This document shows positions 34,738-42,812 of a stretch of 64,000 nt of DNA, one piece after another; positions within the stretch are counted from its first letter, which is position 1, and each line of letters starts with the position of its first letter. Below the pieces are notes generated by a model. The model searched no databases. It was not told where the DNA came from and saw nothing but the letters and a program-made list of their open reading frames with translations. Origin of the DNA: CALGLS01 sp965222105 (GTDB lineage Bacteria; Bacteroidota; Bacteroidia; Chitinophagales; Saprospiraceae); assembly GCA_965222105.1 (NCBI GenBank), contig CBDCTQ010000010.1, positions 62,001-126,000 of the forward strand. The letters run 5' to 3'. The position numbers and the translations under genes were made by a program.

Positions 34738-35769
34738 TCAAGTCGTTGGGTCATCATCAGTCCCCAGAACGGTGTCTGCCATATCATCGGCGGCATCGAC
34801 AATATCGTCTTTGACTTCTTTGGCAACATCACCGGCTCCTTCGACCACATCACCTGCGGTTTCGACCACGGCATTGCCTGCATCTTTGGCCATATCGACA
34901 GCGCCTTCTACGGCGTCGCCTGCTTTGTCGACCACGGTGCCTGCTACATTTTTGGCTCCTTCGACCACGTCACCTGCGGTTTCGACCACGGCGTTGCCTG
35001 CATCTTTGGCCATATCGACAGCGCCTTCTACGGCGTCGCCTGCTTTGTCGACCACGGTGCCTGCTACATTTTTGGCTCCTTCAACTACATCGCCAGCTTT
35101 GTCGACCACGGTACCTGCTACATTTTTGGCTCCTTCGACTACGTCACCAGCAGTTTCGACCACAGCGCTCCCAGCATCTTTAGCCATATCGACAGCGCCT
35201 TCCACAGCATCGCCAGCTTTATCGACCACGGTGCCAGCTACATTTTTGGCTCCTTCCACCACGTCACCAGCAGTTTCAACGACGGCACTCCCGGCATCTT
35301 TGGCCATATCGACAGCGCCTTCTACGGCGTCGCCCGCTTTGTCGACCACGGTGCCTGCTACATTTTTGGCTCCTTCGACCACGTCACCTGCGGTTTCGAC
35401 CACGGCGTTGCCTGCATCTTTGGCCATATCGACAGCGCCTTCTACGGCGTCGCCCGCTTTGTCGACCACGGTGCCTGCTACATTTTTGGCTCCTTCAGCT
35501 ACATCGCCAGCGGTTTCGACCACGGCGTTGCCTGCATCTTTGGCCATATCGACAGCGCCTTCTACGGCGTCGCCTGCTTTGTCGACCACGGTGCCTGCTA
35601 CATTTTTGGCTCCTTCAGCTACATCGCCAGCGGTTTCGACAACAGCGCTACCGGCATCTTTAGCTGTATCGACGGCATCACCTGCAAGGTCGGCTGCAGC
35701 ATCGACCACGTCGCCGGTAGTTTCCTTAACGGAACCAAACAAGTTTTTAAAAAAATTAAAAAATCCCAT
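34738..35769 (-). CDS. LEA-like alanine-rich amphipathic repeat protein
   Basis: A 343-residue soluble protein without signal peptide. After an N-terminal stretch of 46 residues it has six complete 40-residue repeats, starting AGDV[A/V]EGAKNVAGTVVDKA and ending MAKDAG[N/S]AVVET. One truncated 18-residue unit sits between repeats four and five, and a 39-residue acidic tail ends DDDPTT. Composition (Ala, Val, Asp, Lys, Gly; no Cys or Trp) and amphipathic periodicity resemble late-embryogenesis-abundant or YtxH-like proteins linked to desiccation and osmotic stress. That role is inference. The DNA repeats are 120 bp and nearly identical. Confidence 0.83.
   Translation of the reverse strand: MGFFNFFKNLFGSVKETTGDVVDAAADLAGDAVDTAKDAGSAVVETAGDVAEGAKNVAGTVVDKAGDAVEGAVDMAKDAGNAVVETAGDVAEGAKNVAGTVVDKAGDAVEGAVDMAKDAGNAVVETAGDVVEGAKNVAGTVVDKAGDAVEGAVDMAKDAGSAVVETAGDVVEGAKNVAGTVVDKAGDAVEGAVDMAKDAGSAVVETAGDVVEGAKNVAGTVVDKAGDVVEGAKNVAGTVVDKAGDAVEGAVDMAKDAGNAVVETAGDVVEGAKNVAGTVVDKAGDAVEGAVDMAKDAGNAVVETAGDVVEGAGDVAKEVKDDIVDAADDMADTVLGTDDDPTT
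34858..35631 (-). repeat. 120-bp tandem repeats in the LEA-like gene
   Basis: Six 120-bp units plus one 54-bp partial unit, in frame, with only a few third-position differences between most units. The partial unit marks an unequal crossover or slippage event that kept the reading frame. A site of likely length variation between strains. Confidence 0.88.
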
Positions 35770-35965
35770 AATAGCTTGTTTTTGAGGGGAAGTTGGTACT
35801 TTTCCCGATGTTAAATAATAAACAGTTGCTTTTCTTTTCCTTCAATTCCTGAACTCAGTATTTGTCTGAGAACCATAATAAATTGCACAAAAGCATCGTA
35901 TTGTATTTTTACTACGTTGCTAAAGTAGTCAATAAATTGTACAAGCAAAAATAATATTTCCTGAA

Positions 35966-36478
35966 ATGAAATTCGTACCCACTTTTGTGCTGACCTTATT
36001 GCTGTTGTCGGCTCAAACCGATCTGCTTTCGCAAAAATTCGGACACATCAACTCCGGTAACCTCCTTTCGGAATTGTCTGAAACCAAGTCAGCAGAAAAA
36101 GAATTGGAAACTTACCAGAAGCAGTTGTTGAAGCCATTGGAAACGGAGCAGGCAGCATTCGACGAAAAAGCCAACCTTTTTCAAAAAGAATATGCAGAGG
36201 GAAAATATTCACAGAAAGAAGCGGAAGCCAAATACGCCGTCCTCCAAAAAGAACAGGAAGGGATACTAAAACGACGGCAAGAAGCAGAACAAAAACTCCT
36301 CGCCAAACGCGACGAATTGATCAAACCCATTTTTACCCGCGTCGAGAAAGCCATCCAAGAGGTGGGCAAAGAACATAACTTCACCTTCATTTTCGACACC
36401 AGCATCTTCAATGCCATCCTGTATGTAGAAGAGTCGGACGATGTCACCCCTCTGGTGAAAAAGAAGCTGGGGCTCTAA
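35966..36478 (+). CDS. OmpH/Skp family periplasmic chaperone
   Basis: A 170-residue protein with a cleavable signal peptide (residues 1-22), the opening strand FGHINSGNLLSEL typical of OmpH, and a long charged helical hairpin (about 45-120). A C-terminal strand segment FTFIFDTSIFNAILYVEESDDVT closes it. Skp/OmpH trimers carry unfolded outer-membrane proteins through the periplasm. It is monocistronic here and convergent with the site-2 protease gene, 13 bp apart. Confidence 0.9.
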   Translation: MKFVPTFVLTLLLLSAQTDLLSQKFGHINSGNLLSELSETKSAEKELETYQKQLLKPLETEQAAFDEKANLFQKEYAEGKYSQKEAEAKYAVLQKEQEGILKRRQEAEQKLLAKRDELIKPIFTRVEKAIQEVGKEHNFTFIFDTSIFNAILYVEESDDVTPLVKKKLGL

Positions 36479-36491
36479 ATCAACCCCCGGC

Positions 36492-37586
36492 CTATCGTCC
36501 TTTATCTTTTAAAAACTGGTGGATAAGGTTTAAATCAACCACACCTACCAGGCTCTCTCCATCGAATACCGGAAAGATAGGGTTGGGCAGACTGCTCATT
36601 CGCTCGTAAACGGTTTTGACGGATTCTTCCAACAATACAATTCCGGGAACCGGCGTAGTAAAGTTGCTCAAAGGAGTTGTGGCGCTCTGCTGTCTTGCTG
36701 AGGCAATGTTATGTTGGGTGAGTATTCCGGCGAGGTGATCGTTTGCGTTGAACACCAAAAAGTACTCCTCTTCCCCTTTTTCAGAAATGGTTATGGCTTC
36801 CTGAATGCTATCCGTCATTTTCAGGCGGGTAAATTCCTTTCGGAAAACGGCTGCAATGGTATTGTTGCTCATCCGGTCTTCCAAACGCACCAGATAATAT
36901 TCGCGGGCCGCCATAATAAATACAAACAAACTGATCAGGCCCAGTACCAGGTCGGTTCGGTAAATGGCCAGACCCAGCAACCCCACCGCAATGATCCGGC
37001 CGATCACCGAAGCAATTTGTGTGGCCCGCACCCTTCCCAATTTTAGCGAAAGCACCGACCGCAACATCCGCCCCCCATCCATTGGAAAAGCAGGCAGGAG
37101 GTTGAAAACGACAAGTGCTAAATTCAACCAAAAAAGCAACGGGAAGAAATTGGCGCGATTGCTGAAAGCTGTTGCCGGCCCTCCCTCCTCCGCCACCTGC
37201 GGCAAAACAGATGGAGCAAAAAGCCACAACAGTCCCCCAATTAAAAGTGCTATAACTACATTGACCATCGGCCCGGCCACCGCCACCACAAACTCCTGAA
37301 TGGGTTTTTCGGGCAATTTGTTCAGCCGCGCAATGCCTCCTATCGGCGAAAGCGTAATGTCTTTGGTACTCACCCCGTAATACCGCGCCGCCAGCGCGTG
37401 GCCGAATTCGTGCAAAACGACACATCCGAATAAGGCCAGCATCAACAACCCAAATATAAGAATGCCTTCCCAGTCCAGCCCATTGCGGTCGCCCTCATAG
37501 TAGACCCACAAAAACAACAACCCAAAAGACCAGTGTACCTGGACGGGGATATTGGCAATGGTAGCTATTTTCCAGACTCCTTTCAC
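36492..37586 (-). CDS. Site-2 protease family protein with CBS domains
   Basis: A 364-residue polytopic inner-membrane zinc metalloprotease. Active-site motifs are intact: HEFGH (His59, Glu60, His63) in VVLHEFGHALAARYYG and the third ligand in NLLPAFPMDGGRML. About six hydrophobic segments span residues 15-215. The C-terminal part (about 235-360) is a CBS pair (VFNANDHLAGILTQ and PVFDGESLVGVVDLN) that may sense adenine nucleotides. It belongs to the SpoIVFB-like group; the substrate is unknown. Convergent with the ompH-like gene. Confidence 0.9.
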   Translation of the reverse strand: MKGVWKIATIANIPVQVHWSFGLLFLWVYYEGDRNGLDWEGILIFGLLMLALFGCVVLHEFGHALAARYYGVSTKDITLSPIGGIARLNKLPEKPIQEFVVAVAGPMVNVVIALLIGGLLWLFAPSVLPQVAEEGGPATAFSNRANFFPLLFWLNLALVVFNLLPAFPMDGGRMLRSVLSLKLGRVRATQIASVIGRIIAVGLLGLAIYRTDLVLGLISLFVFIMAAREYYLVRLEDRMSNNTIAAVFRKEFTRLKMTDSIQEAITISEKGEEEYFLVFNANDHLAGILTQHNIASARQQSATTPLSNFTTPVPGIVLLEESVKTVYERMSSLPNPIFPVFDGESLVGVVDLNLIHQFLKDKGR

Positions 37587-37716
37587 ACAGTTGGGTTTCT
37601 ACCTGTAACGAAAAAACAGCGGTTTGGTTTGTACGAGGAAGGATATTTTAGAGCGGCGATTTGAAGTCAGGTTCGTAAAACAATGGTTTTCAGGCAGTTA
37701 AAATTTGGACATGCTC

Positions 37717-37824
37717 TTATGGCGGACAACCGCAGTCAGAGGCCCGACAGGCGGTCAGCAGGAGTACAAAGCTGAAGAACAACAGCCAGCAGAACATTTT
37801 ATTTTTGGAAATTGGCAGGTTCAT
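37717..37824 (-). CDS. Very small lipoprotein (35 residues)
   Basis: ATG 37824 opens a 35-residue product: a hydrophobic core FCWLLFFSFVLLLTAC, ending in the lipobox LTAC, then only CRASDCGCPP. I recall small Bacteroidota lipoproteins with the same terminal pattern (SDCGCP), which makes it more likely to be a real gene. The three closely spaced Cys of the mature peptide suggest metal binding or disulphides. It lies 41 bp after the racemase stop on the same strand, so it may be co-transcribed. Confidence 0.6.
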   Translation of the reverse strand: MNLPISKNKMFCWLLFFSFVLLLTACRASDCGCPP

Positions 37825-37865
37825 AGGGTGAAGATAAGGATTATTATCCAAACGAGAGCCAAGCC

Positions 37866-38867
37866 TCACAATACCTGAAACCCGAGGGCATAGGGATCGT
37901 CGTCGTCGATGATGATGGTGTTGTATCCGGTCACCCTGGCCCACCCTTCGATGCTGGGCACTATGGCGTCGTAGTTGCCTACCCGTGCCGTATCCTCTAC
38001 CCGCCCCACAAACGTGCTGCCGATGATGCTTTCGTGGACGAAGTGGTCGCCTTTCCTCAACTTACCTTTGGCGGCCCACTGGGCCATCCGGGCCGAAGTA
38101 CCGGTGCCGCAAGGTGAGCGGTCGATGGCTTTATTGCCATAAAAAACGGCATTGCGCGCATCGGCATCCGGGTGGATCGTTGTACCCGTCCACAACAAGT
38201 GGCTGCATCCGTTGATCCGCTCGTCGTTGGGATGTACAAAAGAATGAGTGGCATTAATGTTATCTCTGATGGTGGGGCTCCACCGGATGAGGTCGGCTGC
38301 CGAGTGGTGTTGGATGCCTCCAAAATTTGGTTGTTCATCGACGATGGCGTAAAAATTGCCGCCATAGGCCACGTCGACATAGAGAGTGCCCAGGTCAGGA
38401 CATTCCACCTCGATGTTTTCTGCAGCCAGGAAAGAGGGAATATTGATCAACCGGACAGCGGCCACCTTTTTGCCTTCCTGCCGATACTGCACTTTCACCA
38501 ATCCGGCGGGCGTTTCCAATCGGAGCTGGCCGGGTATTTTGGGCGCTACCAATCCTTCTTCAATAGCCACTGTCACCGTACCAATGGTTCCGTGGCCACA
38601 CATGGGCAGGCAGCCACTGGTCTCGATGAAGAGGATGCCGATGTCGTTGTCGGGATCGGCAGGAGGGTAGAGAATGCTTCCCGACATCATATCGTGGCCG
38701 CGGGGTTCGAACATCAACCCCCGGCGTATCCAATCGAAGTTTTCCAAAAAATGGATGCGGCGTTCGGGCATATTATTGCCGGGGAGCAGCGGCCCTCCCC
38801 CAGCTACCACCCTGACGGGGTTGCCACAAGTGTGGGCGTCGATGCAAAAGAATGTTTTTGACGGCAT
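37866..38867 (-). CDS. Proline racemase family enzyme (probable 4-hydroxyproline 2-epimerase)
   Basis: A 333-residue cytoplasmic enzyme. Both catalytic cysteines are present: Cys90 in PMCGHGTIG and Cys253 in DRSPCGTGTSARMA. A Cys/Cys pair argues for an epimerase or racemase rather than a trans-3-hydroxyproline dehydratase, which carries Thr at the second site. The N-terminal IDAHTCGNPVRVV also fits the hydroxyproline epimerase group. No other hydroxyproline catabolism genes are adjacent, so the exact substrate is inferred. The start codon lies 11 bp from the end of repeat B copy 3. Confidence 0.9.
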   Translation of the reverse strand: MPSKTFFCIDAHTCGNPVRVVAGGGPLLPGNNMPERRIHFLENFDWIRRGLMFEPRGHDMMSGSILYPPADPDNDIGILFIETSGCLPMCGHGTIGTVTVAIEEGLVAPKIPGQLRLETPAGLVKVQYRQEGKKVAAVRLINIPSFLAAENIEVECPDLGTLYVDVAYGGNFYAIVDEQPNFGGIQHHSAADLIRWSPTIRDNINATHSFVHPNDERINGCSHLLWTGTTIHPDADARNAVFYGNKAIDRSPCGTGTSARMAQWAAKGKLRKGDHFVHESIIGSTFVGRVEDTARVGNYDAIVPSIEGWARVTGYNTIIIDDDDPYALGFQVL

Positions 38868-38878
38868 AGGTGTAGAGT

Positions 38879-39006
38879 TTAGGCTCGCTCGAAAAATAAC
38901 TTTCCGCTATCTTTGAAACATCGTGCAAATAAGCGATTGATAGTGAGCGTTTTGTGCGATGTTTCAAAGATTCAAAAAAGGGAAGTTATTTTTTGAGCTT
39001 TACTTA
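38879..39006. repeat. Hairpin repeat B, copy 3 (no P insert)
   Basis: The shortest and cleanest copy. CTTTGAAACATCGTGCAAA pairs with TTTGTGCGATGTTTCAAAG; the outer arms AAAAATAACTTTCCG and GGGAAGTTATTTTTT also pair. The loop AAGCGATTGATAGTGAGCG lacks P, and the second P site (GTTA before TTTTTTGAGC) is also empty. This is the reference empty form for the other three copies. It sits directly upstream of the racemase start codon. Confidence 0.88.
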
Positions 39007-39292
39007 TAACGTTGGGCCGGGAAATGCCAGAACAAATGTCGCTGATTGTCAAATTTTAAAAAAAGGAGCTGGCTGGTATAACGCTTTTCGCAAAAGCGGA
39101 ATACAGGATCGATCATCGGGCGAAAGCAGGAGGCCAGGTGGTACTCCTCCGGCGGTCAAAAAATTTCAATGGTAGATTGCGTTCCCGGCGCATTTCCTTT
39201 GTCTTTTGGCAGGGTGTGCCCGGGGCGTTTTTCCAACAATATCAAAAAAAGACGTTATGGCGGGCAGCCAACGGTTTTGTCGGGGGACAGCG
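39007..39292. other. Gene-free spacer
   Basis: Nothing convincing is coded on either strand. A short hairpin CGCTTTT/AAAAGCG lies near 39080-39097. No terminator with a good U-tract was found after the CHAT gene. Confidence 0.5.
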
Positions 39293-42200
39293 TTACCGGA
39301 AGCTGCCTGTCTTTTTTCTAATTACCAACCACATCCATCCTATTCCGAGCAGGACAACAAACATTACTGCCAACCACCAAACCGGAAATGAAGTAATACC
39401 GATCGTTACCGGCTCGTTGTCGCCTATCAACACAAAAGCAGCCCAGTAAAAAGGGTGCATCTTTTCGTCTGCCATTCGTGGGTCGGTAAAATATTGGCGC
39501 CGGGCCATCTCCAGAGCCGTGGCTTTGCCTTGTCCCTTTTTGAGGTGGACGAAAAAACCGGTTAATAAGTCTTTGGCGGATTGATCGTTGGCCGACCAAA
39601 GGCTCATCACAATGTTGGGGCAGCCGGCGTATTTGAAAGCCCTGCTCAGCGACAATATCCCTTCTCCTTTTTGCAATTTGCCGTATCCGGTATTGCAGGC
39701 ACTTAATACGGCCAGGTCGGCCTGAAGGTTGTGGCCGCTGTACAGCTCATAGGCAAAAAGGCGGTTGTCGTCTTCCTGGTCGTATTTGGTGAACACCAAA
39801 TGAGAGGACAGAGGGTTTTTGTCGTGAACCAACCCATGCATTGATAGATGAAGAATGGCAGCACCGGGGGCCGATTTGCGGAAGTTGGCCTTGGTGGCAT
39901 CGGTTCCGGTGTAATGCATACCCCCAAACAATTGGTATGCCTCCACAACTTCCTCCTTGTTGAATGCAAGCTCCGTCAGCGCTCCCCTGACCACAGCTCC
40001 TTTGGCCTGATGAACAGCAGGAGTGACACCCGCCTGGGCAGATGACTGTTGGTAGGAAGGCGCAAAGCCGACATAGGGCAACCGAAACTCCGTGTATTTA
40101 TTGTTGTCCAATAGCAACGTCGACGAATATTCATATCGGATGGTGTGGTCTACAAACAGGTAGGGCAGTCGGCGGTAGTCGCCATCTGGCGCATCGGCCG
40201 GTTCGGTCAACAGCACCTGAAAGGGAATATAGCCCAGCTCACCGTCGGGAATGACGATCAAATTGCCCCAGTGGGCCAATGTCGGCATCAATGGAGCCAG
40301 CAATACATCATGCAGGGCATGAGCGGCCTCACAGAATTGGTTGTACTCCGCCAGCCAGGCCGTCGAACGATAAGTGGCAGGCGCTTTGTTGTAGATCACA
40401 GCCCGCAACTGATGGAGCTGCTCCCAGAAACGGTGATCGAGTTTTTGACGGTGAGCGACGACGGTGTCCCGTGTAATGGCAAAGGCGATCAGAAAGCTAT
40501 CTGATAGCGTATAGGCAACCATGGCGGATCGTGGCTGATCGTGTAAATATTGTTGGAGGTTGTCGAAGCCGGGTGGTTTGGCGTAGTTGAGTTGGTGGTA
40601 ATCGGGGTGGTTTTCTTCGATGAATAATTGGAGTTGGCGGTATTTGTCGGCGAGCAATTGCCGCTGTCTGTCGAGAGCGTCTTTTTGGGTAGTGGCAGTA
40701 GTCCTTTGCTGGTCGAGGTGGTGGATGGCTTTTTTGAGGCTGTCTTCGCGGAGCAGGAGTTCGGGGGGTAGGAGTTTCAGCTTGGCGCGTTTTTCGAAGA
40801 GGGCTTCCGTCAGCAGCAGGTATTTGGATTGCTCGCTGTAGCGAAAAGCATCGTCGAGGAATGCAGGGCGAAGGGTTGTTTCATAGGCGTGTAAGCAGTG
40901 TGTTATGGCGTTGTGGTAGGTGCTTCGGGCCTGGGTCATAAGGGCTTGTTTGGAGCCATCAGAGTCGAAAGAATGGCGGATGCGATCGAGGAGTACCATA
41001 GCGGCATCAAAATAGTCGGAGGCGGCCATCCATTCTTTTTCGTTGTTGGTGAGTTGAAAAAGTCGGCTGTGGGCATATGCTTTTTGCGAAAGCGAATACA
41101 AAAGGTCGAAGGTGGAAAAGAGGGCTGCATCGGCAGAGACCAGTTGATTTATTCCCATTTTTTCATCGCCGTTGGCCGATTGAATATAACCAGGTACATT
41201 TGCTTCAATGGCCAGTTGGAAAGCGGTGGTGGCGAGGTGGGCTTCGTTTTGCCGGAGGTACACATCTCCCATTTGGTTGTAGGTATTGGCGAGGTCGGCG
41301 CCGAAAAACTCACCGATGCTTTTCTTGATCTGTTCGGCTTTCTGAAGGTATTTCAACGCGGTGAGGTGGTCTCCTTTTCGCGTATAGGCCCGGCCCAGAT
41401 CGACATTGGAGTTCGACAGAACTTTAAGTTTCATCGTGTCGCCGATCTGCATATTTTGTTTGAGCGGGATAATTTGTTGATGAATGTCGATGGCCTTTTC
41501 GTATTGACCGGTTCGTTCGTAAGCTTCTCCGAGGTTGACCAGGGCGGTGATCTTTTTTCCGGGACGTGGCTCCAGAAGCGGCAATATTTCTTCATAAAGT
41601 TTGATGGCTCTGTCGGGGTCGGTGGCTTTGAGGTTGTTAGCGATATTGGTTTTAATGCCGAGGTCTGGGTCGCCTTTGAACCGTTGCTCCAGCAGGCTGG
41701 CTTTTTCGTAGCACTCCATTGATTTGTCGGTGTCGCCCTCATCGGCGTAGGCTGCTCCCAGGATTTTATTTAACCGGACGGCGTAGTAGTAATCATCGGA
41801 GAAGATTTGCCGAAACAGGCCATCTGCTTTTTTTACATAGTTGATGAATGCGGGCTGGTTGCGTGCGTACATCCTAAAGTTAATGCCATGATCGACGAAT
41901 GTTTTGACGGTAGTATTGGCATGAAAAACAGTTGGTTGGTTGATCGCCAATATTTGCTCGTGAAAATATCCACTGGAGTCGGTAGAGGTATTTGCCAACC
42001 CGAATAAAGCTTCTGTCAACAGGATGCTGTCGGGCTTAGCAGCAGTTGCTATTTGCCGAAAGACACGGGCAAAGTACAGCGCCGCCACACTGTCCTGATG
42101 TAAGAGATCGTGCCAGGTGCCTAGTGCCAGCCATTTTTCTATCTGGCAGTTGGGATCGCTTTCGCAAAACGGACTGGCTTCTTCTATTAGTTTGCGTGCA

Positions 42201-42643
42201 TGATGAAGGGAATGTTCATCGCGTTTCCAGGCAAACTGAGCCATATAAACCCTGCCTTTTGCCAATAAACTCCGGGCATGGCACCCTTGGAGCAAGCCGG
42301 GTTGGCAGAAATCGATCAATGTATCCACATGTGCATGAGCTTTCGCAAAATCGGCTTTTAGGGCCATCCCCGTGGCCAGTTCGTGATGAGCTTCGATGTA
42401 ACTGTTCACCAGATTGGTATCGCGGTCCCAATTGTCGGGAATATCCAGTTGGCTCAACGCTTTTTGAAAAAACAGCAGGGCGCTGTCGTAGCGGATCGTT
42501 TTATATTGCTGACCCAGGGCCATATAATCGGCATAGGTTAGAGCGGGATGGGAAGGATTAGGGTTTTCCAAACGATTGCACGACAGCCACAAGATTCCCA
42601 CCAGGCTCCCAAAGCAGATCAATATCCAAAAGTTGTTTCTCAT
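39293..42643 (-). CDS. TPR-CHAT domain lipoprotein with C-terminal membrane helix
   Basis: A 1116-residue protein. The N-terminal signal ends in the lipobox WLSC. Tetratricopeptide repeats fill about residues 35-490 (for example ALVNLGEAYERTGQYEKAID and LANTYNQMGDVYLRQNEAHL), then a helical region leads to a C-terminal CHAT caspase-like protease. The dyad is intact: His936 in ILHLSMHG and Cys983 in LSACNTGYG, followed by GEGILSLSRAFKYAG. A hydrophobic helix (about 1085-1108) and a basic tail RKKTGSFR end it. The protease part is predicted to face the periplasm. TPR-CHAT proteins are often regulated peptidases in stress or defence; the role here is unknown. Confidence 0.88.
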   Translation of the reverse strand: MRNNFWILICFGSLVGILWLSCNRLENPNPSHPALTYADYMALGQQYKTIRYDSALLFFQKALSQLDIPDNWDRDTNLVNSYIEAHHELATGMALKADFAKAHAHVDTLIDFCQPGLLQGCHARSLLAKGRVYMAQFAWKRDEHSLHHARKLIEEASPFCESDPNCQIEKWLALGTWHDLLHQDSVAALYFARVFRQIATAAKPDSILLTEALFGLANTSTDSSGYFHEQILAINQPTVFHANTTVKTFVDHGINFRMYARNQPAFINYVKKADGLFRQIFSDDYYYAVRLNKILGAAYADEGDTDKSMECYEKASLLEQRFKGDPDLGIKTNIANNLKATDPDRAIKLYEEILPLLEPRPGKKITALVNLGEAYERTGQYEKAIDIHQQIIPLKQNMQIGDTMKLKVLSNSNVDLGRAYTRKGDHLTALKYLQKAEQIKKSIGEFFGADLANTYNQMGDVYLRQNEAHLATTAFQLAIEANVPGYIQSANGDEKMGINQLVSADAALFSTFDLLYSLSQKAYAHSRLFQLTNNEKEWMAASDYFDAAMVLLDRIRHSFDSDGSKQALMTQARSTYHNAITHCLHAYETTLRPAFLDDAFRYSEQSKYLLLTEALFEKRAKLKLLPPELLLREDSLKKAIHHLDQQRTTATTQKDALDRQRQLLADKYRQLQLFIEENHPDYHQLNYAKPPGFDNLQQYLHDQPRSAMVAYTLSDSFLIAFAITRDTVVAHRQKLDHRFWEQLHQLRAVIYNKAPATYRSTAWLAEYNQFCEAAHALHDVLLAPLMPTLAHWGNLIVIPDGELGYIPFQVLLTEPADAPDGDYRRLPYLFVDHTIRYEYSSTLLLDNNKYTEFRLPYVGFAPSYQQSSAQAGVTPAVHQAKGAVVRGALTELAFNKEEVVEAYQLFGGMHYTGTDATKANFRKSAPGAAILHLSMHGLVHDKNPLSSHLVFTKYDQEDDNRLFAYELYSGHNLQADLAVLSACNTGYGKLQKGEGILSLSRAFKYAGCPNIVMSLWSANDQSAKDLLTGFFVHLKKGQGKATALEMARRQYFTDPRMADEKMHPFYWAAFVLIGDNEPVTIGITSFPVWWLAVMFVVLLGIGWMWLVIRKKTGSFR

Positions 42644-42812
42644 AGTTCGATCCTTGTTTCAAAACAAAAATAACGACGATTTTTTAAAAAATAGAAAACA
42701 AATCTGTAAATTAGCGATTCCCCCTATACCCATTCTTTCCCAGCTACCGGCAATCTACCATTGACAAGACAGCACATCGCCTCACATTTTGTTAAATTAA
42801 ATTTCCAACGAA

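Noticed and set aside
34694..35785. A 363-codon plus-strand frame opposite the LEA-like gene
   Set aside because: Its Ser/Thr/Ala/Pro repeat is the mirror of the 120-bp tandem repeats. The minus-strand frame has a plausible start, coherent ends and a terminator.
38172..38861. A 229-codon plus-strand frame opposite the racemase gene
   Set aside because: The minus-strand frame carries both catalytic cysteines and full family motifs; the plus frame is its shadow.
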